NCBI GenBank assembly: GCA_001689485.1
Contig: LUJQ01000013.1
Coordinates: forward strand, 1 to 11,291
Direction of reading: 5' to 3'
Source of the DNA: Bacteroidales bacterium M6
Lineage (GTDB): Bacteria > Bacteroidota > Bacteroidia > Bacteroidales > Muribaculaceae
DNA: 11,291 nucleotides
Shown here piece after piece: positions 1 through 7,527 of the stretch. Below the pieces are notes generated by a model. It was not told the origin of the DNA and did not search any database. It saw only the letters and a program-made list of their open reading frames with translations. How positions within the stretch are numbered: the first letter of the stretch is position 1; each line of letters opens with the position of its first letter. The position numbers and the translations under genes were made by a program.

Positions 1-1
1 A

Positions 2-94
2 ACTTTGCATTTGCTGTTGGACTCTACACGTTTATTGAATCCCATTCCTCCAATCAAACCTGTTATGATTGATTTGCCTGAATTGGAAAAATAG
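2..94 (+). CDS. possible 3' end of an upstream gene (partial)
   Basis: A plus-strand frame is open from the left edge to a TAG at 92-94 and would encode about 30 C-terminal residues. They end in a proline-rich, then acidic stretch (NPIPPIKPVMIDLPELEK) that reads like real protein. I do not recognise the family. A second plus frame (from base 1, stop at 70-72) is also open, so the choice rests on residue composition only. If this frame is real, the -33 box of the next gene's promoter lies inside its last codons. Weak call. Confidence 0.3.
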   Translation, partial: TLHLLLDSTRLLNPIPPIKPVMIDLPELEK

Positions 95-104
95 CGTAAC
101 TTTG
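73..104 (+). promoter_or_regulatory. Bacteroidales-type promoter for the hydrolase-murF-ddl unit
   Basis: TTTG at 73-76 and TAACTTTG at 97-104 are separated by 20 bp. This matches the Bacteroidales housekeeping promoter form TTTG-N19-21-TANNTTTG in every fixed position. Transcription would begin near 110-112 and leave a leader of about 33 nt before the ATG at 144. The position also decides the start of the following gene, because the in-frame TTG at 69 lies upstream of the promoter. Confidence 0.72.
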
Positions 105-143
105 TCACTTGGGCGGGCAGTAACGAAGTCCGGCTCTCGAAAC

Positions 144-938
144 ATGGAACAACCGTTAGAAAAAGATATCGAAATAGATGGCCAACGGCTTCATTATGAG
201 GTAACAGGGCAGGGGAGGCCCCTCATATTGATGCATGGCTGGGGATGCAGCCGCATCACTGTAAGGTCGATTGCCGAGGCTGCATCGGCAACCCACACGG
301 TTTATAATATCGACCTTCCCGGATTCGGGATGTCGCCCGAACCCCCATCCATATGGGGTGTGAATGAATACACGTCGTTGATTGAAAAGTTCATAACGCG
401 GCTGCATATAGCTGCCCCGGTTTTAACAGGGCATAGTTTCGGCGGGCGCATTGCCATACTCCTTTCATCACGCAACAAGAACCTGGATTCCGTGATTTTG
501 GTTGATGCGGCAGGAATAAAGCCCCGACGCTCTATCAAATATTATTATAGGGTTTACACATTCAAGGCCGGAAAATTACTGATGCGTCTCTTTCTTGGCA
601 AGAAACGTGCAGAAAAGCGGATAGAAGCCATGAGGGCTGCACGTGGGTCGGCTGATTATGCAAATTCCACCCCGATTATGCGGGCGGTGTTAAGCAAGGT
701 GGTTAATGAAGACCTGACCTCGCAACTGTCCGGCATCAATGTCCCAACACTGCTTATATGGGGTGAAAACGACACTGCCACCCCGGTTTCCGATGCCCGC
801 AAGATGGAACACCTGATTCCTGATGCCGGATTAGTGACTTTTCCCGGATGCGGCCATTATAGCTTCCTCGACAATCCGGCACAGTTCCGCGCCGTGCTCA
901 ACTCTTTCCTCAATTCAAGACTTAAAAAATCAGAATAA
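144..938 (+). CDS. alpha/beta hydrolase, first gene of a unit with MurF-like ligase and Ddl
   Basis: The product is a 264-residue cytoplasmic alpha/beta-hydrolase-fold enzyme; no signal peptide is seen. Residues 31-34 (HGWG) form the oxyanion-hole loop. The nucleophile elbow is GHSFGG with Ser98. Asp210 in GEND and His238 in GCGH complete a classic catalytic triad, and the DLPGFG segment at 58-63 is also typical. The region around 130-185, rich in Lys, Arg and Tyr, is the probable lid that sets substrate choice. The frame can be extended to a TTG at 69, but the promoter at 73-104 makes the ATG at 144 the better start. It lies 36 bp before the MurF-like gene and is probably co-transcribed with it. 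The substrate cannot be told from sequence. A cell-wall role is inferred from the neighbours alone; a general esterase or C-C hydrolase is equally possible. Confidence 0.88.
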   Translation: MEQPLEKDIEIDGQRLHYEVTGQGRPLILMHGWGCSRITVRSIAEAASATHTVYNIDLPGFGMSPEPPSIWGVNEYTSLIEKFITRLHIAAPVLTGHSFGGRIAILLSSRNKNLDSVILVDAAGIKPRRSIKYYYRVYTFKAGKLLMRLFLGKKRAEKRIEAMRAARGSADYANSTPIMRAVLSKVVNEDLTSQLSGINVPTLLIWGENDTATPVSDARKMEHLIPDAGLVTFPGCGHYSFLDNPAQFRAVLNSFLNSRLKKSE

Positions 939-974
939 TCCAAAGACAGGATAAATAGTTCAACCATAAGCAAA

Positions 975-2567
975 ATGACATACGTTTCGCTCGATTTAAT
1001 AATTCCCGTAATCCTTGCTGCTACCGCATCATTCGACCTTCTGAAAGTGTTCGGCCGCGATTTGATGATGCTTCAACAAAATTCATACCGCAACGAGCGT
1101 TACACTCGCTGGTTTTCAAACTCGGGAGAAAGCACCTCGATAGGACGCATTGCCTGCTGTATAGGTCTGTTATTTCTTTTGGTTCATCATATCCCGTTGT
1201 TTGCAGGAGCTGCAATAGCTACAATAATAACGATATGGCAGAGTGTGCGACTAAGCCGTGTGAAATATAAGAAGCCGCTTGTTTGGACTGCACGGGCAAA
1301 ACGCATTTACGCTGTAATGATTGCTTTGGCGGTTATCGCCGCAACGGTTTTCGGTGCATGCTTCGGAATTAAAATCCTTTGTGTGACCCTGATGCTGCAA
1401 CTGGTTGTTTCTCCGATAGTGCTACTGGCTGCAAACGATTTGCTGAAACCCGTAGAGAAAGCTATCAATAAGAAATATTACAATGAAGCCGCCTCGATTC
1501 TGGCATCAATGCCAGACTTGAAAATAGTCGGTATCACAGGCAGTTACGGTAAAACATCAACCAAGCATTACCTTAACCGGATTCTGCAGGAGCATTTTTC
1601 CACGATGATGACACCCGGCAGTTTCAACACTACAATGGGAGTTATACGCACGGTGCGTGAACACCTGCAACCTTATAATGAGGTGTTTATAGTGGAAATG
1701 GGTGCCAAACAACCAGGTGACATAAAGGAAATCTGCGATCTTGTGCATCCTTCGATAGGTATAATAACCGCTGTAGGTGAGCAACATCTTGAATCATTCA
1801 AGACTATCGGAAATGTGCAGCGTACAAAATTCGAGCTGGCAGATTCCCTGCCTGCTGACGGAACAATAGTCCTCAATAACGACTTTCCATTCGTGGCCAA
1901 CCGCGAAGTAATCAATGCCGGTTGTATCCGTTATGCTGTGAGCAATAAAGGCGGGGAAGATTTTTCCGCCACTGATATTGAATACGGGCCGGATGGAACC
2001 AGGTTTACAGTGACAGGTAAATCACTTGCAACACCGTTGGAGTTTAGTACCAAACTGGTAGGGGAGTGCAATGTTTCAAATCTTCTCGCCGCTATTATCG
2101 TTGCTTTGAAACTCGGCGTGCCTGCCGATAAGATTCGTTATGCTGTAGGGCAGATCGAACAGGTAGAACACCGTCTGAACCTAAAACGGACCCCGGGAGG
2201 GATAACCATTATCGACGACGCTTTTAACTCTAATCCCCAAGGCTCAAAAATGGCGTTAGAGGTACTTGCCATGATGAAGCAAGGTAAACGCATCGTTATT
2301 ACCCCGGGGATGATAGAACTTGGCAATCTTCAGGAAAAAGCCAATGAGGAATTCGGTAAAAACATAGCACGTTGCACCGATGTCGCTATAATCGTCGGAC
2401 ATTACAACCGTGATGCAATTCTTAAAGGAGTTGCATCAGAAGGCATGTCTCCCGACAATATACATACGGCAGATTCATTCAATGAAGCGCAGCAGCTTCT
2501 GCAACATATTGCAAGACCGGGAGATACGGTACTTTATGAGAACGACCTCCCTGACACGTTCAAATAA
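975..2567 (+). CDS. membrane-anchored MurF-like Mur ligase family protein
   Basis: This 530-residue ATP-dependent Mur ligase resembles MurF, which joins D-Ala-D-Ala to UDP-MurNAc-tripeptide. Residues 1-155 are mostly hydrophobic, with probable membrane segments near 5-22, 57-89 (one or two), 111-130 and 133-153. The ligase core follows: ATP loop GITGSYGKTST at 186-196, EMGAKQPGDI at 241-250 (MurF-like EMGA.xPGEI), GEQHLESF at 268-275, candidate carbamylated Lys285 in RTKFE, the C-terminal domain motif DDAFNSNP at 414-421, and ITPGMIELG at 442-450. Canonical MurF begins instead with a soluble UDP-MurNAc-binding domain, which I cannot find here. The C-terminus ends GDTVLYENDLPDTFK, where MurF usually has a KGSR-like segment. 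It starts 36 bp after the hydrolase and ends 30 bp before ddl, which suggests use of D-Ala-D-Ala. It may be a second MurF-type enzyme acting at the membrane. Mur ligase family is certain; exact substrate is not. Confidence 0.85.
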   Translation: MTYVSLDLIIPVILAATASFDLLKVFGRDLMMLQQNSYRNERYTRWFSNSGESTSIGRIACCIGLLFLLVHHIPLFAGAAIATIITIWQSVRLSRVKYKKPLVWTARAKRIYAVMIALAVIAATVFGACFGIKILCVTLMLQLVVSPIVLLAANDLLKPVEKAINKKYYNEAASILASMPDLKIVGITGSYGKTSTKHYLNRILQEHFSTMMTPGSFNTTMGVIRTVREHLQPYNEVFIVEMGAKQPGDIKEICDLVHPSIGIITAVGEQHLESFKTIGNVQRTKFELADSLPADGTIVLNNDFPFVANREVINAGCIRYAVSNKGGEDFSATDIEYGPDGTRFTVTGKSLATPLEFSTKLVGECNVSNLLAAIIVALKLGVPADKIRYAVGQIEQVEHRLNLKRTPGGITIIDDAFNSNPQGSKMALEVLAMMKQGKRIVITPGMIELGNLQEKANEEFGKNIARCTDVAIIVGHYNRDAILKGVASEGMSPDNIHTADSFNEAQQLLQHIARPGDTVLYENDLPDTFK

Positions 2568-2597
2568 ACAGATTTAAGAAATTATCAAAACATAAAA

Positions 2598-3785
2598 ATG
2601 AAAACCAACATAGGAGTGTTCTTCGGCGGACGTTCCACCGAGCACGAGATTTCTGTAATTTCGGCAAACCAGGCAATCAATGCCATCAATCGTGACAAAT
2701 ACGACGTAACACCTATATACATTACCAAAGAGGGGCGGTGGTTCACCGGCAACGCGCTTCTTGATCTTAAGAACTATCGTGACATTCCGGCTCTGCTACG
2801 TCAATGCGAAGAGGTGTATATGCGCCCCGTATATGGTGATTACAACCTGTATTATACCAACCCTAAAGGGGTATTTAAGAACAAGAGCCTCGACTGCCGC
2901 TTGGACATTGTGATTCCGGTGCTCCATGGCGCCAACGGTGAGGATGGCACTTTTGAAGGAATCCTTGATTCTATAGGGATACCCTATGCCGGATGCGACA
3001 CACTTGCATCGGCCAACGGTATGGATAAAATCACTATGAAGATGATTCTGCGTGAGAATGATATCCCCGTTGTAGATTATGTTTGGTTTACCGACAGGCA
3101 ATGGTTTGCCGACCGTGACAGGCTGATTGCTAAAACGGAGTCAAGCCTGGGATATCCCGTCATAGTGAAACCCGCCAATCTCGGCTCTTCAATCGGCATA
3201 GGATGCGCCCGTAACCGCGAGGAACTGATAGAGAAAGTGGAAGATGCCACACGCTATGCATCACGTATAATAGTGGAACATATGGTGGAGCAGCTTCAGG
3301 AAATAAACTGCTCGGTGTTGGGCGATTGCGACGAGTATGAGACATCAGTACTTGAAGAACCGATCAAATCTACCGACATCCTGTCATATACCGACAAATA
3401 TATGGGTGGGACCAAGGGAACAAAAGGGATGCAGGCATCTGCAAAAAAAATCCCGGCAGATCTACCGGCCGATATGACAGCCGAAATACAGAGGCTTGCA
3501 GGGGAGACTTTCCGGGTGCTTTCCTGTCACGGGGTAAGCCGTGTAGATGTTATTGTTGACCGTGCAACCTCAAAAATATATGTAAACGAAATCAACACCA
3601 TCCCCGGCTCCCTGTCATTCTACTTGTGGGAGGCTACAGGGGTGTCTTTCGATAAACTTATGGACAGGCTGGCAGGATTGGCAATCAAACGCAACACCCG
3701 CCGTGGACAAAAAACGTTCTCGTTCTCACAAAACATCTTCGCCCTTGGCGGGGGAGCCAAGAACGGCATGAAGGGTAAAGCATGA
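2598..3785 (+). CDS. ddl: D-alanine--D-alanine ligase
   Basis: This cytoplasmic ATP-grasp enzyme makes the D-Ala-D-Ala dipeptide for peptidoglycan precursors. Over 395 residues it shows the N-terminal signature GVFFGGRSTEHEISVIS (6-22), VLHGANGEDGTFEG (108-121), the ATP-grasp segment YPVIVKPANLGSSIGIG (186-202), IIVEHMV (224-230), EINCSV (235-240), RVDVIVD (315-321) and the metal/substrate segment VNEINTIPGSLSFYLWE (329-345). Glu15, the serine pair at 197-198 and Tyr268 in the DKY loop correspond to the Glu/Ser/Tyr set of D-Ala-D-Ala enzymes. Product is therefore predicted as D-Ala-D-Ala rather than the D-Ala-D-Lac of VanA types. The last roughly 27 residues form a basic, glycine-rich extension. 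It lies 30 bp after the MurF-like gene, probably in the same transcript. Confidence 0.95.
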   Translation: MKTNIGVFFGGRSTEHEISVISANQAINAINRDKYDVTPIYITKEGRWFTGNALLDLKNYRDIPALLRQCEEVYMRPVYGDYNLYYTNPKGVFKNKSLDCRLDIVIPVLHGANGEDGTFEGILDSIGIPYAGCDTLASANGMDKITMKMILRENDIPVVDYVWFTDRQWFADRDRLIAKTESSLGYPVIVKPANLGSSIGIGCARNREELIEKVEDATRYASRIIVEHMVEQLQEINCSVLGDCDEYETSVLEEPIKSTDILSYTDKYMGGTKGTKGMQASAKKIPADLPADMTAEIQRLAGETFRVLSCHGVSRVDVIVDRATSKIYVNEINTIPGSLSFYLWEATGVSFDKLMDRLAGLAIKRNTRRGQKTFSFSQNIFALGGGAKNGMKGKA

Positions 3786-3812
3786 GTATGTGAATCCCAC
3801 TGTCTTGCAAAG

Positions 3813-3844
3813 GTTGCACACTAATCTGAAAATTAGTACCTTTG
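3813..3844 (+). promoter_or_regulatory. Bacteroidales-type promoter of ileS
   Basis: GTTG at 3813-3816 (three of four bases of the -33 consensus TTTG) is followed after 20 bp by TACCTTTG at 3837-3844, a full match to TANNTTTG. Transcription would start near 3851, leaving a leader of about 58 nt before ileS. The spacer carries an inverted repeat, listed separately. Confidence 0.65.
3820..3837. repeat. inverted repeat inside the ileS promoter spacer
   Basis: ACTAAT (3820-3825) and ATTAGT (3832-3837) form perfect 6-bp arms around a 6-nt centre. The repeat fills most of the space between the -33 and -7 boxes and its last base is the first base of the -7 box. The placement would suit an operator for a dimeric repressor, but no regulator is identified and an A/T-rich 6-bp palindrome can arise by chance. 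Confidence 0.4.
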
Positions 3845-3908
3845 TGGCCATGTTTTCATTGCCTTAGGGCAGATAATCAGCACAAAAATAATAATTCCAT
3901 CCTTTACG

Positions 3909-6900
3909 ATGATGAAATTTGCCGAATATAACAAATTCAACCTTTCTGATATCAACAAAGAGGTGTTGGCAAAATGGAATGCCGAACACCTTTTCGAGCA
4001 GAGTATGAAAACCCGCGAAGGAATGCCATCGTTCGTGTTTTACGAAGGCCCTCCTTCGGCTAACGGCATGCCCGGTATCCACCATGTTATGGCACGTACC
4101 ATTAAGGATATATTCTGTCGTTACAAAACGATGAAAGGATTTCACGTAAAACGTAAAGCCGGATGGGATACCCATGGCCTTCCTGTAGAACTCGGAGTGG
4201 AAAAATCACTCGGGATTACAAAAGAGGATATAGGGAAGAAAATCTCTGTTGACGAATACAACGAAGCATGTCGCAAGGAGGTAATGAAATATACCAAGGA
4301 ATGGTCGGCGCTTACCAATTCCATGGGATACTGGGTTGATTTGGACAATCCCTATATTACCTACGACAACCGTTATATTGAAAGCGTGTGGTGGCTTTTA
4401 CGCCAACTTTACAACAAGGGGTATCTGTACAAGGGCTACACCATCCAGCCATATTCTCCGGCAGCCGGTACAGGACTTAGCACTCATGAACTGAATCAAC
4501 CCGGATGCTACCGCGACGTAAAGGATACGACCTGTGTGGCCCAATTCCGCATTACCGACCCGACGCCGGAAATGACAGCTCATGGAACTCCTTATTTCCT
4601 GGCATGGACTACAACTCCTTGGACGCTTCCATCAAATACCGCACTGTGCGTCGGCCCGGAAATAGAATATAACATCGTACGAACTTTCAACCCATATTCG
4701 GGCAATCCGGAAACAGTGGTTCTGGCGGTTGCATTGATGGGACATTTTTTCAATCCCAAAGGATCAGAAATTCCGCTGGAAGAATATAAGAAAGGGGATA
4801 AAATCATCCCTTACCAGGTGGTTAAGACCGTAAAAGGGTTAGAACTTGTCGGGATGCATTATGAACAGCTTCTGCCGTGGATGAATCCCGGAGAAGGGGC
4901 ATTCCGTGTAATCCCCGGTGATTATGTGACAACAGAGGATGGTACGGGTATTGTGCATATTGCCGGTACCTTCGGTGCAGACGACCTCCGTGTTTCGCGT
5001 CAAAGCAACATCCCCCCGTTGACATTGACTGACCGTGACGGTAATACACGCCCAATGGTGGATTTGACCGGCCGCTTTTTCAGAATCGAAGATTTGGATC
5101 CGACATTTGTGGAGCAGAGTGTCGATGTGGAAGCCTACCGCCCGTGGGCTGGGAAATATGTGAAAAATTCCTACGATTCGACCAAAACCGATTCTGACGA
5201 GACTCTTGATGTGGAAATCTGCATGTGGCTCAAACAGAATGACAAGGTTTTCAAAATAGAAAAGCATACACACTCATACCCGCATTGCTGGCGGACGGAT
5301 AAACCTGTGCTTTATTACCCCCTTGACAGCTGGTTCATACGCACCACTGCCGCGCGTGAGCGGCTTATGGAGCTGAACAACAATATCAAATGGAAACCGG
5401 CTTCAACCGGTTCTGGACGGTTCGGCAAATGGCTTGAAAACCTTCAGGACTGGAATTTGTCGCGTAGCCGGTATTGGGGTACCCCGCTCCCGATATGGCG
5501 CACTGATGACGGCAAAGAAGAACTTTGCATCGAATCGGTTGAAATGCTCTACAACGAAATTGAGAAAGCTGTAGCAGCAGGCATCATGACTACGAATCCT
5601 TACAAAGAGAAAGGATTTGTGCCAGGCGATTATTCAAAAGAAAACTACGAAAAAATCGACCTCCACCGTCCATATGTCGACGACATCGTGCTTGTTTCCC
5701 CATCCGGAAAACCCATGAAGCGTGAAACAGACCTGATTGATGTATGGTTCGATTCCGGTGCGATGCCATATGCGCAAATCCATTATCCGTTTGAGAATAA
5801 AGAGGGTCTAGATTCAGGGGAACTTTATCCGGCTGATTTCATTGCCGAGGGAGTCGACCAGACACGTGGGTGGTTCTTTACCCTCCATGCAATTGCAGGT
5901 ATGGTGTTTGATTCTATATCCTACAAGGCTGTGATATCCAACGGTCTTGTACTGGATAAGGATGGGAACAAAATGTCGAAGCGTTTGGGAAATGCGGTCA
6001 ATCCGTTCGATGCTATCGAAAAATTCGGTAGTGACCCCGTGCGTTGGTACATGATTTCGAATTCATCACCTTGGGATAACTTAAAGTTCGATGCCGATGG
6101 TGTGCAGGAAGTGTCGCGCAAACTTTTCGCTACACTCTATAACACCTATTCCTTCCTTGCACTTTACGCCAATGTCGACGGTTTCAGCGGTGCAGAATCG
6201 CAAGTACCTTATGTCGAACGTCCCGAAATCGACCGATGGATACTATCGTTGCTAAACACGTTGATTAAAGATGTAGAAGAGGCACTCGATGATTACGAAC
6301 CTACAAAAGCCGCACGTGCTATCAACGCATTCGTCAACGACAACCTTTCGAACTGGTATGTGCGCCTGAACCGTAAACGTTTTTGGGGCGGTGAAATGAA
6401 TGCCGACAAGTTGTCGGCATTCCAAACCCTGCACACATGCCTTAAAACGGTTGCACAGCTTATGGCACCATTCGCGCCCTTCTTTGCAGATAAATTGTAC
6501 AACGACCTGTCGGCACCAGCACAGGAAGCCTCAGGGGAAAAGATGGAATCGGTTCACATCTCTATGTTTCCGACAGCTGACGAAAGCGTTATAGACAAAG
6601 CTCTTGAACGGAGAATGAACCTTGCCCAGATTATAACCTCGATGGTTCTGTCACTCCGCCGCAAGGTCAATATCAAAGTGCGCCAACCGCTGCAAACCCT
6701 TATGATTCCCGTAAGTACAACGGAGCAACGTGATGAAATAGAAGCTGTTGCGCCATTGATATTATCGGAAGTCAATGTCAAGGATATAAAATTTGTCAGC
6801 AACGAAGAGGGGGTATTGGTGAAGCGTATAAAAGCTGACTTCAAGAAACTAGGCCCGAAACATGGCAAGTTGATGAAAGCCGTTGCGCAAGCTATTTCTG

Positions 6901-7346
6901 AAATGTCCCAGCAGCAGATTATAGAACTGGAAAAGAACGGCTCGACAGAGCTTGCAATAGCCGGGAATCCTGTTATGGTGGATATATCAGATGTGGAAAT
7001 CCGTAATGAAGATATCCCTGGATGGCTTGTGGCCAATGAGGGGTCTGTTACGGTGGCTCTTGACGTGACGCTTACCGATGCGCTTAAACGCGAGGGAATT
7101 GCACGTGAGCTTGTAAACCGCATTCAAAACATACGTAAAAACCGCGATTATGACATCACGCGACGCGTCAATATACTGATATCCCCCTGTGAGATGACAG
7201 ATGATGCCATGAAGGAATATGCCGGCTATATCTGCAAGCAGGTATTGGCCGACTCCCTTTCAGTTGCGGAAGTTGATAATCCGGCAGAGGATGAAATCCT
7301 TGATATTGACGGTACAGAAGTGCGAATTTCCGTAATCCCTGTATGA
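3909..7346 (+). CDS. ileS: isoleucyl-tRNA synthetase (type 2-like, GIHH signature)
   Basis: This class I synthetase charges tRNA-Ile with isoleucine in the cytoplasm. At 1145 residues it is longer than the type 1 bacterial enzyme (about 940) and fits the type 2, eukaryote-like form. Residues 48-69 hold the first signature, but where HIGH/HYGH is expected it reads GIHH (56-59). The CP1 editing domain is present, with TTTPWTLPSNTA at 234-245 and EDGTGIVHIAGTFGADD at 343-359, so mischarged Val-tRNA clearance should be intact. KMSKR is at 688-692. The tRNA anticodon-binding helical domain includes the SNWYVRLNRKRFW stretch near 815-830, followed by a long C-terminal domain with no zinc-binding cysteine cluster seen. 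Two tandem ATG codons open the frame (3909, 3912); either could be used. It has its own promoter and is followed by a hairpin. No T-box-like leader was found. Confidence 0.97.
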   Translation: MMKFAEYNKFNLSDINKEVLAKWNAEHLFEQSMKTREGMPSFVFYEGPPSANGMPGIHHVMARTIKDIFCRYKTMKGFHVKRKAGWDTHGLPVELGVEKSLGITKEDIGKKISVDEYNEACRKEVMKYTKEWSALTNSMGYWVDLDNPYITYDNRYIESVWWLLRQLYNKGYLYKGYTIQPYSPAAGTGLSTHELNQPGCYRDVKDTTCVAQFRITDPTPEMTAHGTPYFLAWTTTPWTLPSNTALCVGPEIEYNIVRTFNPYSGNPETVVLAVALMGHFFNPKGSEIPLEEYKKGDKIIPYQVVKTVKGLELVGMHYEQLLPWMNPGEGAFRVIPGDYVTTEDGTGIVHIAGTFGADDLRVSRQSNIPPLTLTDRDGNTRPMVDLTGRFFRIEDLDPTFVEQSVDVEAYRPWAGKYVKNSYDSTKTDSDETLDVEICMWLKQNDKVFKIEKHTHSYPHCWRTDKPVLYYPLDSWFIRTTAARERLMELNNNIKWKPASTGSGRFGKWLENLQDWNLSRSRYWGTPLPIWRTDDGKEELCIESVEMLYNEIEKAVAAGIMTTNPYKEKGFVPGDYSKENYEKIDLHRPYVDDIVLVSPSGKPMKRETDLIDVWFDSGAMPYAQIHYPFENKEGLDSGELYPADFIAEGVDQTRGWFFTLHAIAGMVFDSISYKAVISNGLVLDKDGNKMSKRLGNAVNPFDAIEKFGSDPVRWYMISNSSPWDNLKFDADGVQEVSRKLFATLYNTYSFLALYANVDGFSGAESQVPYVERPEIDRWILSLLNTLIKDVEEALDDYEPTKAARAINAFVNDNLSNWYVRLNRKRFWGGEMNADKLSAFQTLHTCLKTVAQLMAPFAPFFADKLYNDLSAPAQEASGEKMESVHISMFPTADESVIDKALERRMNLAQIITSMVLSLRRKVNIKVRQPLQTLMIPVSTTEQRDEIEAVAPLILSEVNVKDIKFVSNEEGVLVKRIKADFKKLGPKHGKLMKAVAQAISEMSQQQIIELEKNGSTELAIAGNPVMVDISDVEIRNEDIPGWLVANEGSVTVALDVTLTDALKREGIARELVNRIQNIRKNRDYDITRRVNILISPCEMTDDAMKEYAGYICKQVLADSLSVAEVDNPAEDEILDIDGTEVRISVIPV

Positions 7347-7391
7347 AAAGACAGGGATAGTACGCGATAACTATACTTTAATGCAATGACA

Positions 7392-7436
7392 TTGACAGGG
7401 GAGAGCCATGTAGACCAATCGGCTCTCCTCTGTTAA
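7392..7436 (+). terminator. long hairpin after ileS, possible terminator
   Basis: Bases 7392-7407 pair with 7421-7436, giving a 16-bp stem with two G-U wobbles and an 8-bp GC-rich core (GGAGAGCC/GGCTCTCC) around a 13-nt loop. It starts 45 bp after the ileS stop. The stem is strong, but the bases after it (TAAACAAAATC) lack the run of T expected of an intrinsic terminator. It could therefore protect or process the mRNA 3' end instead. Confidence 0.5.
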
Positions 7437-7454
7437 ACAAAATCAGGATTATTA

Positions 7455-7487
7455 GTTGTTATGATAATAATCATGGGAACACGTTTG
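7455..7487 (+). promoter_or_regulatory. probable promoter of the dksA-like gene, with inverted repeat in spacer
   Basis: GTTG at 7455-7458 and CACGTTTG at 7480-7487 are separated by 21 bp. The -7 box matches TANNTTTG except for C in place of the first T. Transcription would begin near 7494, about 34 nt before the ATG at 7528. The spacer holds ATGAT (7461-7465) and ATCAT (7470-7474), an inverted repeat with a 4-nt centre, so its layout resembles the ileS promoter. This is a degenerate match and may be wrong. Confidence 0.38.
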
Positions 7488-7527
7488 AAGCGGGTTCATT
7501 GTATCACCATCATCAATCCATTGAAAA

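Noticed and set aside
1..45. Minus-strand frame opening with ATG at 45 and preceded by GGAGGA, as a divergent gene
   Set aside because: Only 15 codons are visible, the purine-rich run sits almost on the ATG, no good minus-strand promoter pair lies upstream, and Bacteroidales rarely rely on such sites.
2598..3785. Vancomycin-resistance type ligase (D-Ala-D-Lac)
   Set aside because: The Tyr in the DKY loop and the Glu/Ser positions match D-Ala-D-Ala ligases, and no vanH- or vanX-like gene lies nearby.
3850..3867. Five-codon frame (MFSLP) in the ileS leader, as an attenuator peptide
   Set aside because: It begins at about the expected transcription start, contains no isoleucine codon, and no alternative hairpins follow it.
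3845..3908. T-box or other riboswitch upstream of ileS
   Set aside because: The leader is only about 58 nt and shows no T-box sequence, specifier stem or terminator.
4839..5273. 144-codon minus-strand frame inside ileS
   Set aside because: It lies opposite the IleRS editing-domain region and has no independent support.
6554..7123. Long open frame of 189 codons on the minus strand inside ileS
   Set aside because: It is the antisense shadow of well-conserved ileS sequence, with low-complexity Ser/Thr/Ile content and no recognisable motif.
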